Source: Bacteroidota bacterium
Lineage (GTDB): Bacteria > Bacteroidota > Bacteroidia > Chitinophagales > Chitinophagaceae
DNA: 19,509 nucleotides
NCBI GenBank assembly: GCA_023429985.1
Contig: JAEZCV010000006.1
Coordinates: 1 to 19,509, forward strand
Direction of reading: 5' to 3'
Shown here: positions 7,612-14,421 of the stretch, in pieces
Layout of the letters: each line of letters begins with the position of its first letter
How positions within the stretch are numbered: position 1 is the first letter of the stretch
Program-made: the position numbers and the translations under genes
Notes under the pieces: generated by a model
The model's input: only the letters and a program-made list of their open reading frames with translations
Database searches by the model: none
What the model was told of the DNA's origin: nothing

Positions 7612-8349
7612 CTAGGCTTCAAATAAAAAATAAGGACATTTAAAACCTTTGATCATTAACAATGGTTTTGAAACATTGTATACAGGCACATCGTCGTTGG
7701 TTTTGCCTTCAAATGTTCCAATGTGTGCATGACCGTGAAATGCTGCCAGCACTTTATGCCTGTTCAGGGGTTCGGCAAGCCGCGAGCAGCCGAGGAAGGG
7801 ATGTATGCCTTCCGGTTCGCCAACAACTGTTTCCCTAATAGGCGAATAATGAAGGATGGCAATTTTTTTTATATCACGTTGTTCTGCATCAAGTCTTGCC
7901 AGCGCCCGGTCGAGGTGAAGCGCTTCATCAACTGCTTCCTGTACAAAAGCTTTCATGGCGCCTTCGCCAAAGAAAGAAAGCATATGTTTATCAAAACCTC
8001 CACCAAAACCTTTTACTCCGGCAAAACCAACATTTCCAATAACAATGGCTTCACCATCTAAAATGTGAACACCTTCTTTTAAAAGTATTTGCCTTATAAG
8101 TTTATGTCTTCCTTTTTCATAATCATGATTTCCCAGAACAGCAACAACGGGAATGGTACATGATTTCAGTTCATCGGCCAGTATCTGGGCTTCCTGCTCA
8201 TCGCCTGTATCGGTAAGGTCGCCTGCAATAATCAGTACATCAGCCTCATGCGAAACTTCTTTAAAAAATTCCACCCATTTTCCTTTGTCACCTTCCCGAA
8301 CATGGATGTCGCCCACCGCAGCGATCCTGGTTTTAGTTTCATCGGCCAT
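7612..8349 (-). CDS. Calcineurin-like metallophosphoesterase
   Basis: The 245-residue protein carries the full metallophosphoesterase motif set: GDIH (D14, H16), GDLTD (D44), GNHD (N74, H75), HYSP (H167) and HGHAH (H205, H207), the two-metal site of the calcineurin-like fold. No signal peptide, so cytoplasmic. The family hydrolyses phosphomonoesters or phosphodiesters, including nucleotides and nucleic acids; the substrate cannot be read from sequence. A single base separates it from the upstream nucleotidyltransferase-like gene, so the two are surely co-transcribed and may make and break the same kind of bond. A glycine-rich insert (VKGFGGGFDKHML, 112-124) is a recognisable subfamily mark. 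Confidence 0.9.
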   Translation of the reverse strand: MADETKTRIAAVGDIHVREGDKGKWVEFFKEVSHEADVLIIAGDLTDTGDEQEAQILADELKSCTIPVVAVLGNHDYEKGRHKLIRQILLKEGVHILDGEAIVIGNVGFAGVKGFGGGFDKHMLSFFGEGAMKAFVQEAVDEALHLDRALARLDAEQRDIKKIAILHYSPIRETVVGEPEGIHPFLGCSRLAEPLNRHKVLAAFHGHAHIGTFEGKTNDDVPVYNVSKPLLMIKGFKCPYFLFEA

Positions 8350-8350
8350 A

Positions 8351-9094
8351 CTAAACAGTTTTAATGGTGTATGTCTTATAATTCCAATCCTTTATATCCA
8401 CTTCGTATTGTGTTTGATCAATCATTGGGCCACGACATACTTTTTCATAGGCCGGGGGAAGGTCGTATTGTTCATTAGCCCTTCTTATTAATTCATCAAA
8501 AAGCCATTTGGGAACGATTTCATGAAATTCGGAAGGATATACAAACTGAAATTGTAACAATTGCGAAAGCAGGATATGCCAGTGCGGGTCCATGCGGAAC
8601 AGCAACCGTTTCCAGTCGAAATTCTTCCCTGTTTTTAACCAAATGTGATTCACATCTGCGCCGTCGTAGCGTTCGCGGTTTAGCACATAAAGTTTACAAA
8701 ACACCAACTCCTCTGCGGGAAGCATCAATACATCTTCACCAACAAAACTGGATGGTGTTGCATTTTCAAGCCAGCTGTCATCAACTGTACAGATATTATT
8801 TACTGTATCGAAGATGATATCAATAAAATATTCGCCATTATAGATCTTGGCCAGCCATCTTACATCGTAGAGGTCGGTTTTGAATCCTTTGGCAGCAAAA
8901 AATTTTAAAATACCTGGGTAATCACTGGGTTTGCAAAACACATCAAGATCCTTGGTATCACGGTAAATTCCGGTATAGCTGAACATGGCAAAAGCGCCTC
9001 CCAACATAAAGGGAACCTGGCTTTCTTTTAATAACTGGATGGCCTGCTTGTAAAACGCTTCCGACTCTTTCCTTTGTTCTTCTGTATGAACCAT
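8351..9094 (-). CDS. Nucleotidyltransferase-fold protein
   Basis: The 247-residue protein has the signature of the polymerase-beta-like nucleotidyltransferase fold: LGGAFAMF (31-38), then TKDLDVF with D49 and D51, and a third acid in FIDIIFD (D92). A conserved-looking LPAEELVFCKLYVLNRERYDGADV follows (125-148), similar to the helical part of AbiEii/aminoglycoside-nucleotidyltransferase-like proteins, where a Lys in such a helix (here K134) contacts the nucleotide. The C-terminal 90 residues are unassigned. It is first in a tight minus-strand cluster with a metallophosphoesterase (1 bp away) and a flavoprotein. No antitoxin-like or HEPN partner is adjacent, so a toxin-antitoxin reading is not supported. 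An alternative is a tRNA- or small-molecule-modifying enzyme. Confidence 0.75.
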   Translation of the reverse strand: MVHTEEQRKESEAFYKQAIQLLKESQVPFMLGGAFAMFSYTGIYRDTKDLDVFCKPSDYPGILKFFAAKGFKTDLYDVRWLAKIYNGEYFIDIIFDTVNNICTVDDSWLENATPSSFVGEDVLMLPAEELVFCKLYVLNRERYDGADVNHIWLKTGKNFDWKRLLFRMDPHWHILLSQLLQFQFVYPSEFHEIVPKWLFDELIRRANEQYDLPPAYEKVCRGPMIDQTQYEVDIKDWNYKTYTIKTV

Positions 9095-9143
9095 ATAACT
9101 CTTTTAGCTTTTTCCTTTCTTGAGGAATAAGATAAAAGAACGT

Positions 9144-9180
9144 GCCAAGAAACCGACTGTGCATTTACATGGTTCCTGGC
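9144..9180. other. Weak imperfect hairpin between the ketosynthase and nucleotidyltransferase genes
   Basis: GCCAAGAAACC pairs with GGTTCCTGGC with one mismatch and one bulge around a 16-base loop. It sits in the 123-bp gap between two same-strand genes and could attenuate read-through from the ketosynthase, but it lacks a T-run on the minus strand. No good -7 element for the downstream cluster is visible in the gap. Confidence 0.25.
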
Positions 9181-9217
9181 TTTAAAATTATTATTTGAGG
9201 AAATTCAGGTACAGCCA

Positions 9218-10288
9218 TTATACCTGGTAGCAAACCGCATTGATGTTCATGCCGGCGCCTACCGAAGCAAATAAAACAAAATCGCCTTTTTCTATGGAAT
9301 GATCTTCAACTTGGCCTTTTACTGTAAGATCGTATAAAGTGGGGATGGTAGCCACAGAACTGTTGCCCAGCCATTGAATACACATAGGCATAACGGCAGG
9401 AGGGTAATCATTTATCCCATATAATTTAAAAAGACGTTTAACGATGGCTTCATCCATTTTTTCGTTTGCCTGGTGAATGAATACTTTGCTCAACTGGTCA
9501 ATATGCAATCCGGCTTTGTCAAGGCAAGCCTTCATAGCTGCTGCCACATGATTAATAGCATATTCATAAACCTTCCTGCCTTTCATTTTAATATACTTCA
9601 CCGATTCATCGGCATCCGGGTTGTAGGAAGGACCCATGGAAATATAATACGCTTCTTCAGTGGAATGGCTCATGGCCAGGGAAGCCAGTATGCCACCAGA
9701 TTCAACATCTTTTTGTTCAAGAATTACAGCTCCTGCACCATCGCTGAAGATCATGCTGTCGCGGTCGTGCATATCAATAACGCGCGATAAGGTTTCGGCT
9801 CCAATGATCAGCGCTTTTTTGGCCATGCCTGCCTTGAAGAAGGCATCGGCCTGTATCATGGCCTGCACCCAGCCCGGACAACCAAATAATATATCATAGG
9901 CAACACAGGCAGGATTTGAAATGCCAAGATTATGCTTGACACGGTTGGCTATGGAGGGAACGGCATCCGATTGAATGGTATTTTTTACAACATTGCCGAA
10001 ATTATGGGCCACAATGATCTGGTCGAAAGTTTCGGGATCTGTGCCACTGGATTCTATGGCAGCACGTGCAGCAATAGTGGCAATATCCGAAGTGTTGAGA
10101 TCATTAGGAGCATAACGCCTTTCAGTTATTCCCGTGATCTGCTTGAACTTTTCAACTATTTCGGCCGGAGCAGTTTCAATAGGTTGATGATCTTCGGCAA
10201 AAAACCTTTTTTCAGCAAATTCCCTGTTGGTAACCAATTTTTCCGGTATATACGAGCCTGTTCCTGTTATTATTGATCTATGCTGCAT
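9218..10288 (-). CDS. 3-oxoacyl-ACP synthase III-type ketosynthase (FabH-like)
   Basis: The 356-residue thiolase-fold enzyme has the KAS III triad: Cys137 in FGCPGW, His272 in IHQANEKMD and Asn309 in WLGNSSVATIP; also the C-terminal GAGMNINAV and ITGITERRYA (51-60). KAS III condenses an acyl-CoA starter with malonyl-ACP to begin fatty-acid synthesis. The protein is about 40 residues longer than E. coli FabH, with an extended segment at about 25-50 (FFAEDHQPIETAPAEIVEKF), and has no fab, plsX or acpP neighbours. It may therefore be a second KAS III-like enzyme for branched, modified or secondary products rather than the housekeeping FabH; plain fabH cannot be excluded. A TACATTTG -7 element lies about 40 bp upstream. 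Confidence 0.88.
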   Translation of the reverse strand: MQHRSIITGTGSYIPEKLVTNREFAEKRFFAEDHQPIETAPAEIVEKFKQITGITERRYAPNDLNTSDIATIAARAAIESSGTDPETFDQIIVAHNFGNVVKNTIQSDAVPSIANRVKHNLGISNPACVAYDILFGCPGWVQAMIQADAFFKAGMAKKALIIGAETLSRVIDMHDRDSMIFSDGAGAVILEQKDVESGGILASLAMSHSTEEAYYISMGPSYNPDADESVKYIKMKGRKVYEYAINHVAAAMKACLDKAGLHIDQLSKVFIHQANEKMDEAIVKRLFKLYGINDYPPAVMPMCIQWLGNSSVATIPTLYDLTVKGQVEDHSIEKGDFVLFASVGAGMNINAVCYQV

Positions 10289-10327
10289 GAATTAAAATTA
10301 AGGTATAAAGCAGCAACCGTTTGATAA

Positions 10328-10335
10328 CAAATGTA
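10328..10335 (-). promoter_or_regulatory. -7 promoter element (TACATTTG) for the ketosynthase gene
   Basis: The minus strand reads TACATTTG, a full TAnnTTTG match, 39 bases before the ATG at 10288. No clear -33 TTTG is seen. Confidence 0.45.
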
Positions 10336-10394
10336 GTAATAAACAGTTTATCCCGACAGAGCTGACCGGGTAAGCAATAATTATGGTAAATGCT

Positions 10395-10520
10395 TTATGC
10401 CGGGCTGTTGATTAAAAAATACAGGCTGGCAGCAATGATGGCGGAAAACAAAAGGCAAAGCAGGCAGGCGCGAATGAGCGAATTCTGCAGAATTTTGATC
10501 TTAAGGATGTTGGTTCTCAT
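10395..10520 (-). CDS. 41-residue single-helix membrane mini-protein (putative)
   Basis: ATG at 10518-10520 opens a 41-codon frame ending TAA at 10395. It encodes a basic N-terminus (MRTNILKIKILQNSLIR) and one hydrophobic helix of about 23 residues (ACLLCLLFSAIIAASLYFL, then INSPA). This positive-inside single-span arrangement is typical of small membrane proteins. Support comes from a TTG-N19-TATCTTTA promoter match ending about 33 bp upstream and from the lack of any other content in this gap. No family is recognised, and no Shine-Dalgarno is obvious, as is usual here. It could be a chance frame. Confidence 0.45.
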   Translation of the reverse strand: MRTNILKIKILQNSLIRACLLCLLFSAIIAASLYFLINSPA

Positions 10521-10552
10521 TGATGATTTTTATTTAGGATAAAAAGACAGGA

Positions 10553-10582
10553 TAAAGATAATATGTGTGGTGAGATTTGCAA
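10553..10582 (-). promoter_or_regulatory. Two-part promoter candidate for the 41-residue gene
   Basis: On the minus strand TTG (10582-10580) is followed after 19 bases by TATCTTTA (10560-10553), one mismatch from TAnnTTTG. The spacing fits Bacteroidota vegetative promoters and would give a leader of about 25 bases. Confidence 0.45.
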
Positions 10583-10639
10583 CTAGTAAAAGTACTTAGA
10601 GAATTGGGAATTTTGGAAATTGGAAAAATTTGTTGTTCG

Positions 10640-10716
10640 CCTATTCACTACTCACTACTCACTATTCACTACCTGCCTTCCGGCAGGCAGGCTCACCATT
10701 CACTACTCACCATTCG
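10640..10716 (-). repeat. Stop-rich TAGTGA repeat around a CCTGCC palindrome (copy 1)
   Basis: Read on the minus strand, (G)TGAGTAGTGAATGGTGAG leads into CCTGCCTGCCGGAAGGCAGG (20-base palindrome with one mismatch, 10672-10691), followed by TAGTGAATAGTGAG-type units. The same order occurs at 17695-17750. The stop codon of the methyltransferase gene (TAG, 10703-10705) is part of the repeat. In some frames it translates to the LPAGRQA-type peptide I recall in spurious Bacteroidota protein annotations. Confidence 0.8.
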
Positions 10717-11356
10717 CCTCACAGCTAATAACATAATTCTCCAGTTCTATAAATGTTCCTTCGAACATATAACCCGGTTCTTTTTTTGCCAGGCAACCTT
10801 TAATGCTAAAGCCATTTGAGATCATTAATTGATGCAGCGCTTCTTCGTTATATTTTCTAAATCCATATTCGGTAAAAGGCATGAAATCCATGGCAGATTT
10901 TGAACGAATTGCAAAAACTGCAATGCCGCCGGGTTGCAAAATTCTCCTGATTTCCGAAAGTTCTGCTGCTGCATCACCCCAGAAATAAAGTGTATTTACC
11001 GAAAGGAATTTTGTAAATGTTTTGGAATGAAAGGGAAGGGAAGATGCAGTGCCAAAAGAAAATCCTGCCCTTCCGGAAGCAATATATTTATCATTGATGC
11101 GTATCGCTTCATCTACCATCAGTTCGGAAAAGTCAATACCATGGTATTGTATGGAAGGGTGCATGTTTAAAATGTTTTTCACAAAATATCCATTGCCCAT
11201 ACCAATTTCAAGCACCTTGTCATTAGGTTGCAACTGTAATGCATCAATAGCCCAATGGTTGATCAGCTCATTTCCTTTGTTCATCATGGCGGCAACTTCA
11301 GTTCCCAATTTTCCATCAGGCTTTTTCAGCTGAGCTGCCAGTTCTTCTTGGTCCAT
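10703..11356 (-). CDS. Class I SAM-dependent methyltransferase
   Basis: The 217-residue protein has the Rossmann methyltransferase motifs in order: motif I VLEIGMGNGYF (48-58), acidic end of strand 2 in HGIDFSELM, FGTASSLPF, motif IV-like SVNTLYFWGDA, and ILQPGGIAVFAI before the C-terminal strands. This matches the Methyltransf_11/UbiE-like group; substrate unknown. The last residues (SCEANGE) run into the stop-rich repeat, which supplies the TAG stop, so the C-terminus may have been trimmed or reset by the repeat. An AHSA1-like remnant ends 38 bp upstream. Confidence 0.88.
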   Translation of the reverse strand: MDQEELAAQLKKPDGKLGTEVAAMMNKGNELINHWAIDALQLQPNDKVLEIGMGNGYFVKNILNMHPSIQYHGIDFSELMVDEAIRINDKYIASGRAGFSFGTASSLPFHSKTFTKFLSVNTLYFWGDAAAELSEIRRILQPGGIAVFAIRSKSAMDFMPFTEYGFRKYNEEALHQLMISNGFSIKGCLAKKEPGYMFEGTFIELENYVISCEANGE

Positions 11357-11394
11357 CCGGTAAAACTAAGCGATTAAAAACTTTGCAAACTATT

Positions 11395-11565
11395 TTACCT
11401 CAGAAGGGTCAACAGTTCCTGCGTGATAACCTGGCTAGTGCCATTAGGTGAGGCAAAACACCAGTTTATAATATGCTTTGGATTGGTCCATGCTTCCCAA
11501 ACTTTTTTTACAGTTGCATTTACCGTTGTTTCAATGGTAATGGAAACTTGATTTGTTGTTTCCAT
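11395..11565 (-). pseudogene. Truncated AHSA1/SRPBCC-domain remnant
   Basis: The frame is open from 11583; the ATG at 11563-11565 (METTNQVSITIETTVNA) is a likelier start than the upstream one. The reading ITIETTVNATVKKVWEAWTN then PKHIINWCFASP matches the first 40 residues of the AHSA1-like (activator of Hsp90 ATPase homologue) SRPBCC fold, which normally continues DWHxP... for about 100 more residues. Instead it ends after an unrelated tail (NGTSQVITQELLTLLR) and a stop. No continuation of the fold is visible in any frame before the methyltransferase start. This looks like a 3' deletion rather than a frameshift. Confidence 0.65.
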
Positions 11566-11656
11566 AATCAAATGTTTGTGCAAATGTATGCAAGACGTTT
11601 TAGCCGGTAAAGGGTGAATTACGACAAACAGAGGTGGCGATGAAGCGCCGGATTTA

Positions 11657-12055
11657 TCAGGGAGTTTTTATGAATTTCTCTATGATCCTGCCTTCTCTCA
11701 CAATATGGGTGATCTCGAGTATATCTTCATTAACAGAAACGGCTACAGAGTAGGGTTGAACCTGGCAGGGTGTGGAAATCTCTACCTTTGTTTCACTTAT
11801 TACCTGGAAGCTTCCCATGCAGAGCGTAAAATCAGCGCCATTAGGTCTTTTCTCCAGGTAACTTCCATTTGCCTCGAACTGCATTTCCATCTGGTGTTCG
11901 GCAGGAACATTTTCCCAGGTGAATTGTCCGCCGTTTACATAGGCATCCATTTTTTCGGATAACTTCCACTTCCCAATGATGTTGGTATTAAAATTTTCTT
12001 TTTTACAGGACGTAAAAAACAGGGTTATAAATACAAAGGGTATGAGATATCTCAT
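11657..12055 (-). CDS. Lipocalin-like lipoprotein
   Basis: The 132-residue protein has a lipoprotein signal (MRYLIPFVFITLFFTSC, C17 followed by KKEN). The mature part begins IIGKWKLSEK, the usual opening of lipocalin-like (Lipocalin_4/5 type) beta-barrels of Bacteroidota, and has regular beta strands to the end (MQFEANGSYLEK, VAVSVNEDILEITHIV, GRIIEKFIK). Two cysteines (in FTLCMGSF and STPCQVQ) may pair. Function unknown. It stands alone on the minus strand and diverges from the next gene across about 105 bp. Confidence 0.72.
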   Translation of the reverse strand: MRYLIPFVFITLFFTSCKKENFNTNIIGKWKLSEKMDAYVNGGQFTWENVPAEHQMEMQFEANGSYLEKRPNGADFTLCMGSFQVISETKVEISTPCQVQPYSVAVSVNEDILEITHIVREGRIIEKFIKTP

Positions 12056-12139
12056 GGGGTTGGATTGGAGGTTGAAACTAATAGAATTTCTTCAGAAATG
12101 CAAGGTAAAACGGTGAATCCGCATGATTTGCCGATTGTT

Positions 12140-12147
12140 TACCTTTG
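12140..12147 (+). promoter_or_regulatory. -7 promoter element (TACCTTTG) close to the start codon
   Basis: Full TAnnTTTG match; its last base lies only 13 bases before the ATG at 12161, so the transcript should have a leader of about 5-9 bases. There is no room for a Shine-Dalgarno sequence. A -33 TTTG is not at the normal spacing. Confidence 0.5.
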
Positions 12148-12160
12148 AAAAAACCACATT

Positions 12161-12886
12161 ATGAAACAAGGCCTGTTTATACTCCTGTTTTTGGTATTAC
12201 AATCTTTTATTATGAATGAAAACGAAGTAATGAATCAAGAAAGTAAGCTTAATGGTGCCTGGAAGCTGGACGATGTTGCACATGATGAAGTATTGATATT
12301 TATTGATGGATATTTTACTCAAAGCGTTTTTAACAGAACCACCAAAGAATTTACAGGCACGCGGGGTGGAACCTATAGTTATTTGAATGGTGAATTAAAG
12401 GTGAAGTATGAATTTGATACAGCCGATGAAACAGCCATTGGCAGTACAAAAACTTACCGCCTTGATTTGGATGGCGATGAACTGAAAACTGATTTAAATG
12501 GTTCCATGCAGGAATGGGAGCAGGAAGATGAAGGGGAAGGCAACTTGTCCGGATTATGGAAAATCAGTGCCAGGATGCAGAATAATGAGATGCGTGAAAT
12601 TCACCAGTCAGGCACACGTAAAACAATAAAGATACTTTCTGCCACACGATTTCAATGGGCAGCAATTGATCCAGGCAAAAAACAATTCTCAGGAACAGGA
12701 GGAGGAAAATATGAATTTAAAGATGGAAAGTATATAGAGCATATCGAGTTCTTTTCACGCGACAGTGCCAGGGTAGGAAGTTCATTGCAGTTTGATGGTA
12801 AACTGGAAAACGGCGACTGGCATCACAGCGGGAAAAGCTCTAAGGGAGATGATATTTATGAGGTTTGGAAAAGGAAAGGCAATTAG
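12161..12886 (+). CDS. Exported protein with tandem lipocalin-like domains
   Basis: The 241-residue protein starts with a hydrophobic segment (about 1-18, MKQGLFILLFLVLQSFIM) that is probably a signal peptide, although no clear cleavage site follows. Two copies of one domain follow: about 29-120 (LNGAWKLDD ... FTGTRGGTYSY ... IGSTKTYRLDLDG) and about 129-238 (LSGLWKISA ... FSGTGGGKYEF ... VGSSLQFDGKLENGDW). Each has the G-x-W-K opening of small lipocalin-like barrels. An acidic linker (EWEQEDEGEG) joins them. The role is unknown; a periplasmic or surface ligand-binding protein is plausible. A short repeat starts exactly at its TAG stop. Confidence 0.75.
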   Translation: MKQGLFILLFLVLQSFIMNENEVMNQESKLNGAWKLDDVAHDEVLIFIDGYFTQSVFNRTTKEFTGTRGGTYSYLNGELKVKYEFDTADETAIGSTKTYRLDLDGDELKTDLNGSMQEWEQEDEGEGNLSGLWKISARMQNNEMREIHQSGTRKTIKILSATRFQWAAIDPGKKQFSGTGGGKYEFKDGKYIEHIEFFSRDSARVGSSLQFDGKLENGDWHHSGKSSKGDDIYEVWKRKGN

Positions 12887-12909
12887 CGAATTGGCGAATT
12901 AGCAAATTG
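12884..12909 (+). repeat. GCGAATTG-type 8-bp tandem repeat starting in the stop codon
   Basis: GCGAATTG (12886-12893), GCGAATTA (12894-12901) and GCAAATTG (12902-12909) are three near-identical 8-mers; the first begins at the G of the TAG stop codon (12884-12886). Only the gene end lies before it. Confidence 0.6.
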
Positions 12910-12923
12910 GAAATGGAATAAAA

Positions 12924-12951
12924 AAAAGCCCCTGCATTTGCGGGGGCTTTT
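12924..12951. terminator. Bidirectional Rho-independent terminator before ahcY
   Basis: AAAAGCCCC (12924-12932) pairs with GGGGCTTTT (12943-12951); the loop can pair further (GCA/TGC with a T-G wobble). The A-run on the left and T-run on the right let it serve both the plus-strand gene ending at 12886 and ahcY ending at 12967 on the minus strand. Confidence 0.9.
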
Positions 12952-12966
12952 CAAAAACAATATCAA

Positions 12967-14292
12967 TTAATACCTGTAATGCTCCGGCTTGAACGGTCCT
13001 TCTTTAGGAATTCCTAAATACTCAGACTGTGCATCGGTAAGTTCATCCAGTTCAACACCAATTTTGGCAAGGTGCAAACGGGCAACTTTTTCATCGAGGT
13101 GTTTAGGTAAAACATAAACCTTGTTCTCGTAATTCTTTCCATTTGTCCAAAGTTCAATCTGGGCCAGTGTTTGGTTTGTGAAAGAGTTTGACATAACAAA
13201 TGAAGGGTGACCGGTAGCACAACCCAGGTTCACCAAACGGCCTTCGGCAAGAAGAATGATATCTTTTCCATCTACATTGTAAATATCAACCTGTGGTTTG
13301 ATGGTATCTTTTGTATGACCGTAGTTATCGTTCAGCCATGCCACATCAATTTCAATATCAAAGTGACCGATATTACAAACGATGGTCTTATCCTTCATCA
13401 GTTTGAAATGCTCACCAGTGATCAGGTCGCGGCAACCGGAAGCAGTAACAACAATGTCGGCTTCTTTAACGGCATCCTTCATTTTCTTAACTTCAAATCC
13501 GTCCATGGCAGCCTGCAATGCACAAATAGGATCGATTTCGGTAACAATAACGCGGCAACCGGCACCCTGCAATGAAGCAGCAGAACCTTTACCTACGTCG
13601 CCATAAGAACCAACAACAGCAACTTTACCTGCCATCATTACATCGGTAGCACGACGAATAGCATCTACCAAAGATTCTTTACATCCGTATTTATTATCGA
13701 ATTTAGACTTGGTAACCGAATCGTTCACGTTAATAGCAGGAACAGGTAAACTTCCTTTAACCATTCTTTCGTATAAACGATGAACACCTGTAGTGGTTTC
13801 TTCAGAAATACCTTTCACATGCTGAACCAGTTCGGGGTATTTGTCAAGAACCATATTGGTAAGATCGCCACCATCGTCAAGGATCATATTCAAAGGACGA
13901 TCGGCGCTGCCAAAGAAAAGCGTTTGTTCTATACACCAGTCAGCTTCTTCCATAGTTTGACCTTTCCATGCAAATACACCAATACCTGCAGCAGCAATAG
14001 CGGCAGCAGCATGGTCCTGGGTAGAAAAGATATTGCATGAACTCCATTTAACTTCCGCACCTAAAGCCACAAGGGTTTCAATTAAAACAGCTGTTTGAAT
14101 GGTCATGTGTAAACAACCGGCAATGCGGGCACCTTTTAAAGGTTGTGCAGCACCATATTCTTCACGAATTGCCATAAGACCGGGCATTTCTGCTTCGGCA
14201 AGACGAATTTCTTTACGGCCCCATTCTGCGAGGCTCATGTCTTTCACCTTGTGAGCAAGGCTGAAATCGATGTTTGTTGTAATTGTTGACAT
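12967..14292 (-). CDS. ahcY: Adenosylhomocysteinase (S-adenosyl-L-homocysteine hydrolase)
   Basis: The 441-residue enzyme reversibly hydrolyses S-adenosylhomocysteine to adenosine and homocysteine, removing the product inhibitor of methyltransferases. Motifs in order: CLHMTIQTAVLIETL (60-74), SSCNIFSTQDHAAAAIA (84-100), SEETTTGVHRLYE (163-175), NDSVTKSKFDN (190-200, with the substrate-site Lys and Asp), NAD-binding GSYGDVGKG (228-236), and the C-terminal KPEHYRY that reaches into the partner's NAD site in this tetrameric family. Length is normal for a bacterial SAHase without the long insert of some phyla. It is cytoplasmic and single-copy in layout, ending at a strong terminator. It diverges from an Lrp/AsnC regulator across 129 bp. 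Confidence 0.98.
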   Translation of the reverse strand: MSTITTNIDFSLAHKVKDMSLAEWGRKEIRLAEAEMPGLMAIREEYGAAQPLKGARIAGCLHMTIQTAVLIETLVALGAEVKWSSCNIFSTQDHAAAAIAAAGIGVFAWKGQTMEEADWCIEQTLFFGSADRPLNMILDDGGDLTNMVLDKYPELVQHVKGISEETTTGVHRLYERMVKGSLPVPAINVNDSVTKSKFDNKYGCKESLVDAIRRATDVMMAGKVAVVGSYGDVGKGSAASLQGAGCRVIVTEIDPICALQAAMDGFEVKKMKDAVKEADIVVTASGCRDLITGEHFKLMKDKTIVCNIGHFDIEIDVAWLNDNYGHTKDTIKPQVDIYNVDGKDIILLAEGRLVNLGCATGHPSFVMSNSFTNQTLAQIELWTNGKNYENKVYVLPKHLDEKVARLHLAKIGVELDELTDAQSEYLGIPKEGPFKPEHYRY

Positions 14293-14324
14293 AGTAAGTA
14301 TTAATTAGTTGAAAACTTGAGCCA

Positions 14325-14332
14325 CAAAATTA
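14325..14332 (-). promoter_or_regulatory. -7 promoter element (TAATTTTG) for ahcY
   Basis: The minus strand reads TAATTTTG, a full TAnnTTTG match about 32 bases before the ahcY ATG. It lies in the AT-rich region shared with the Lrp/AsnC gene, so a regulator bound here could affect both directions. Confidence 0.5.
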
Positions 14333-14421
14333 ATTTAATAGATGAATTTTCTAAGTAAAATCAAAAATTCAGTGGAAAACTCTATAAAATTGTAATTTGT
14401 AGGATAAAACACTTTCAAACT

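Noticed and set aside
8351..9094. Nucleotidyltransferase as an MNT/HEPN or AbiE toxin-antitoxin component
   Set aside because: No HEPN or AbiEi-like gene is adjacent; the neighbours are an enzyme-sized phosphoesterase and a flavoprotein.
10577..10819. 80-codon plus-strand frame containing an LPSGRQA peptide
   Set aside because: It is a translation of the TAGTGAG palindrome repeat plus the antisense of the methyltransferase gene.
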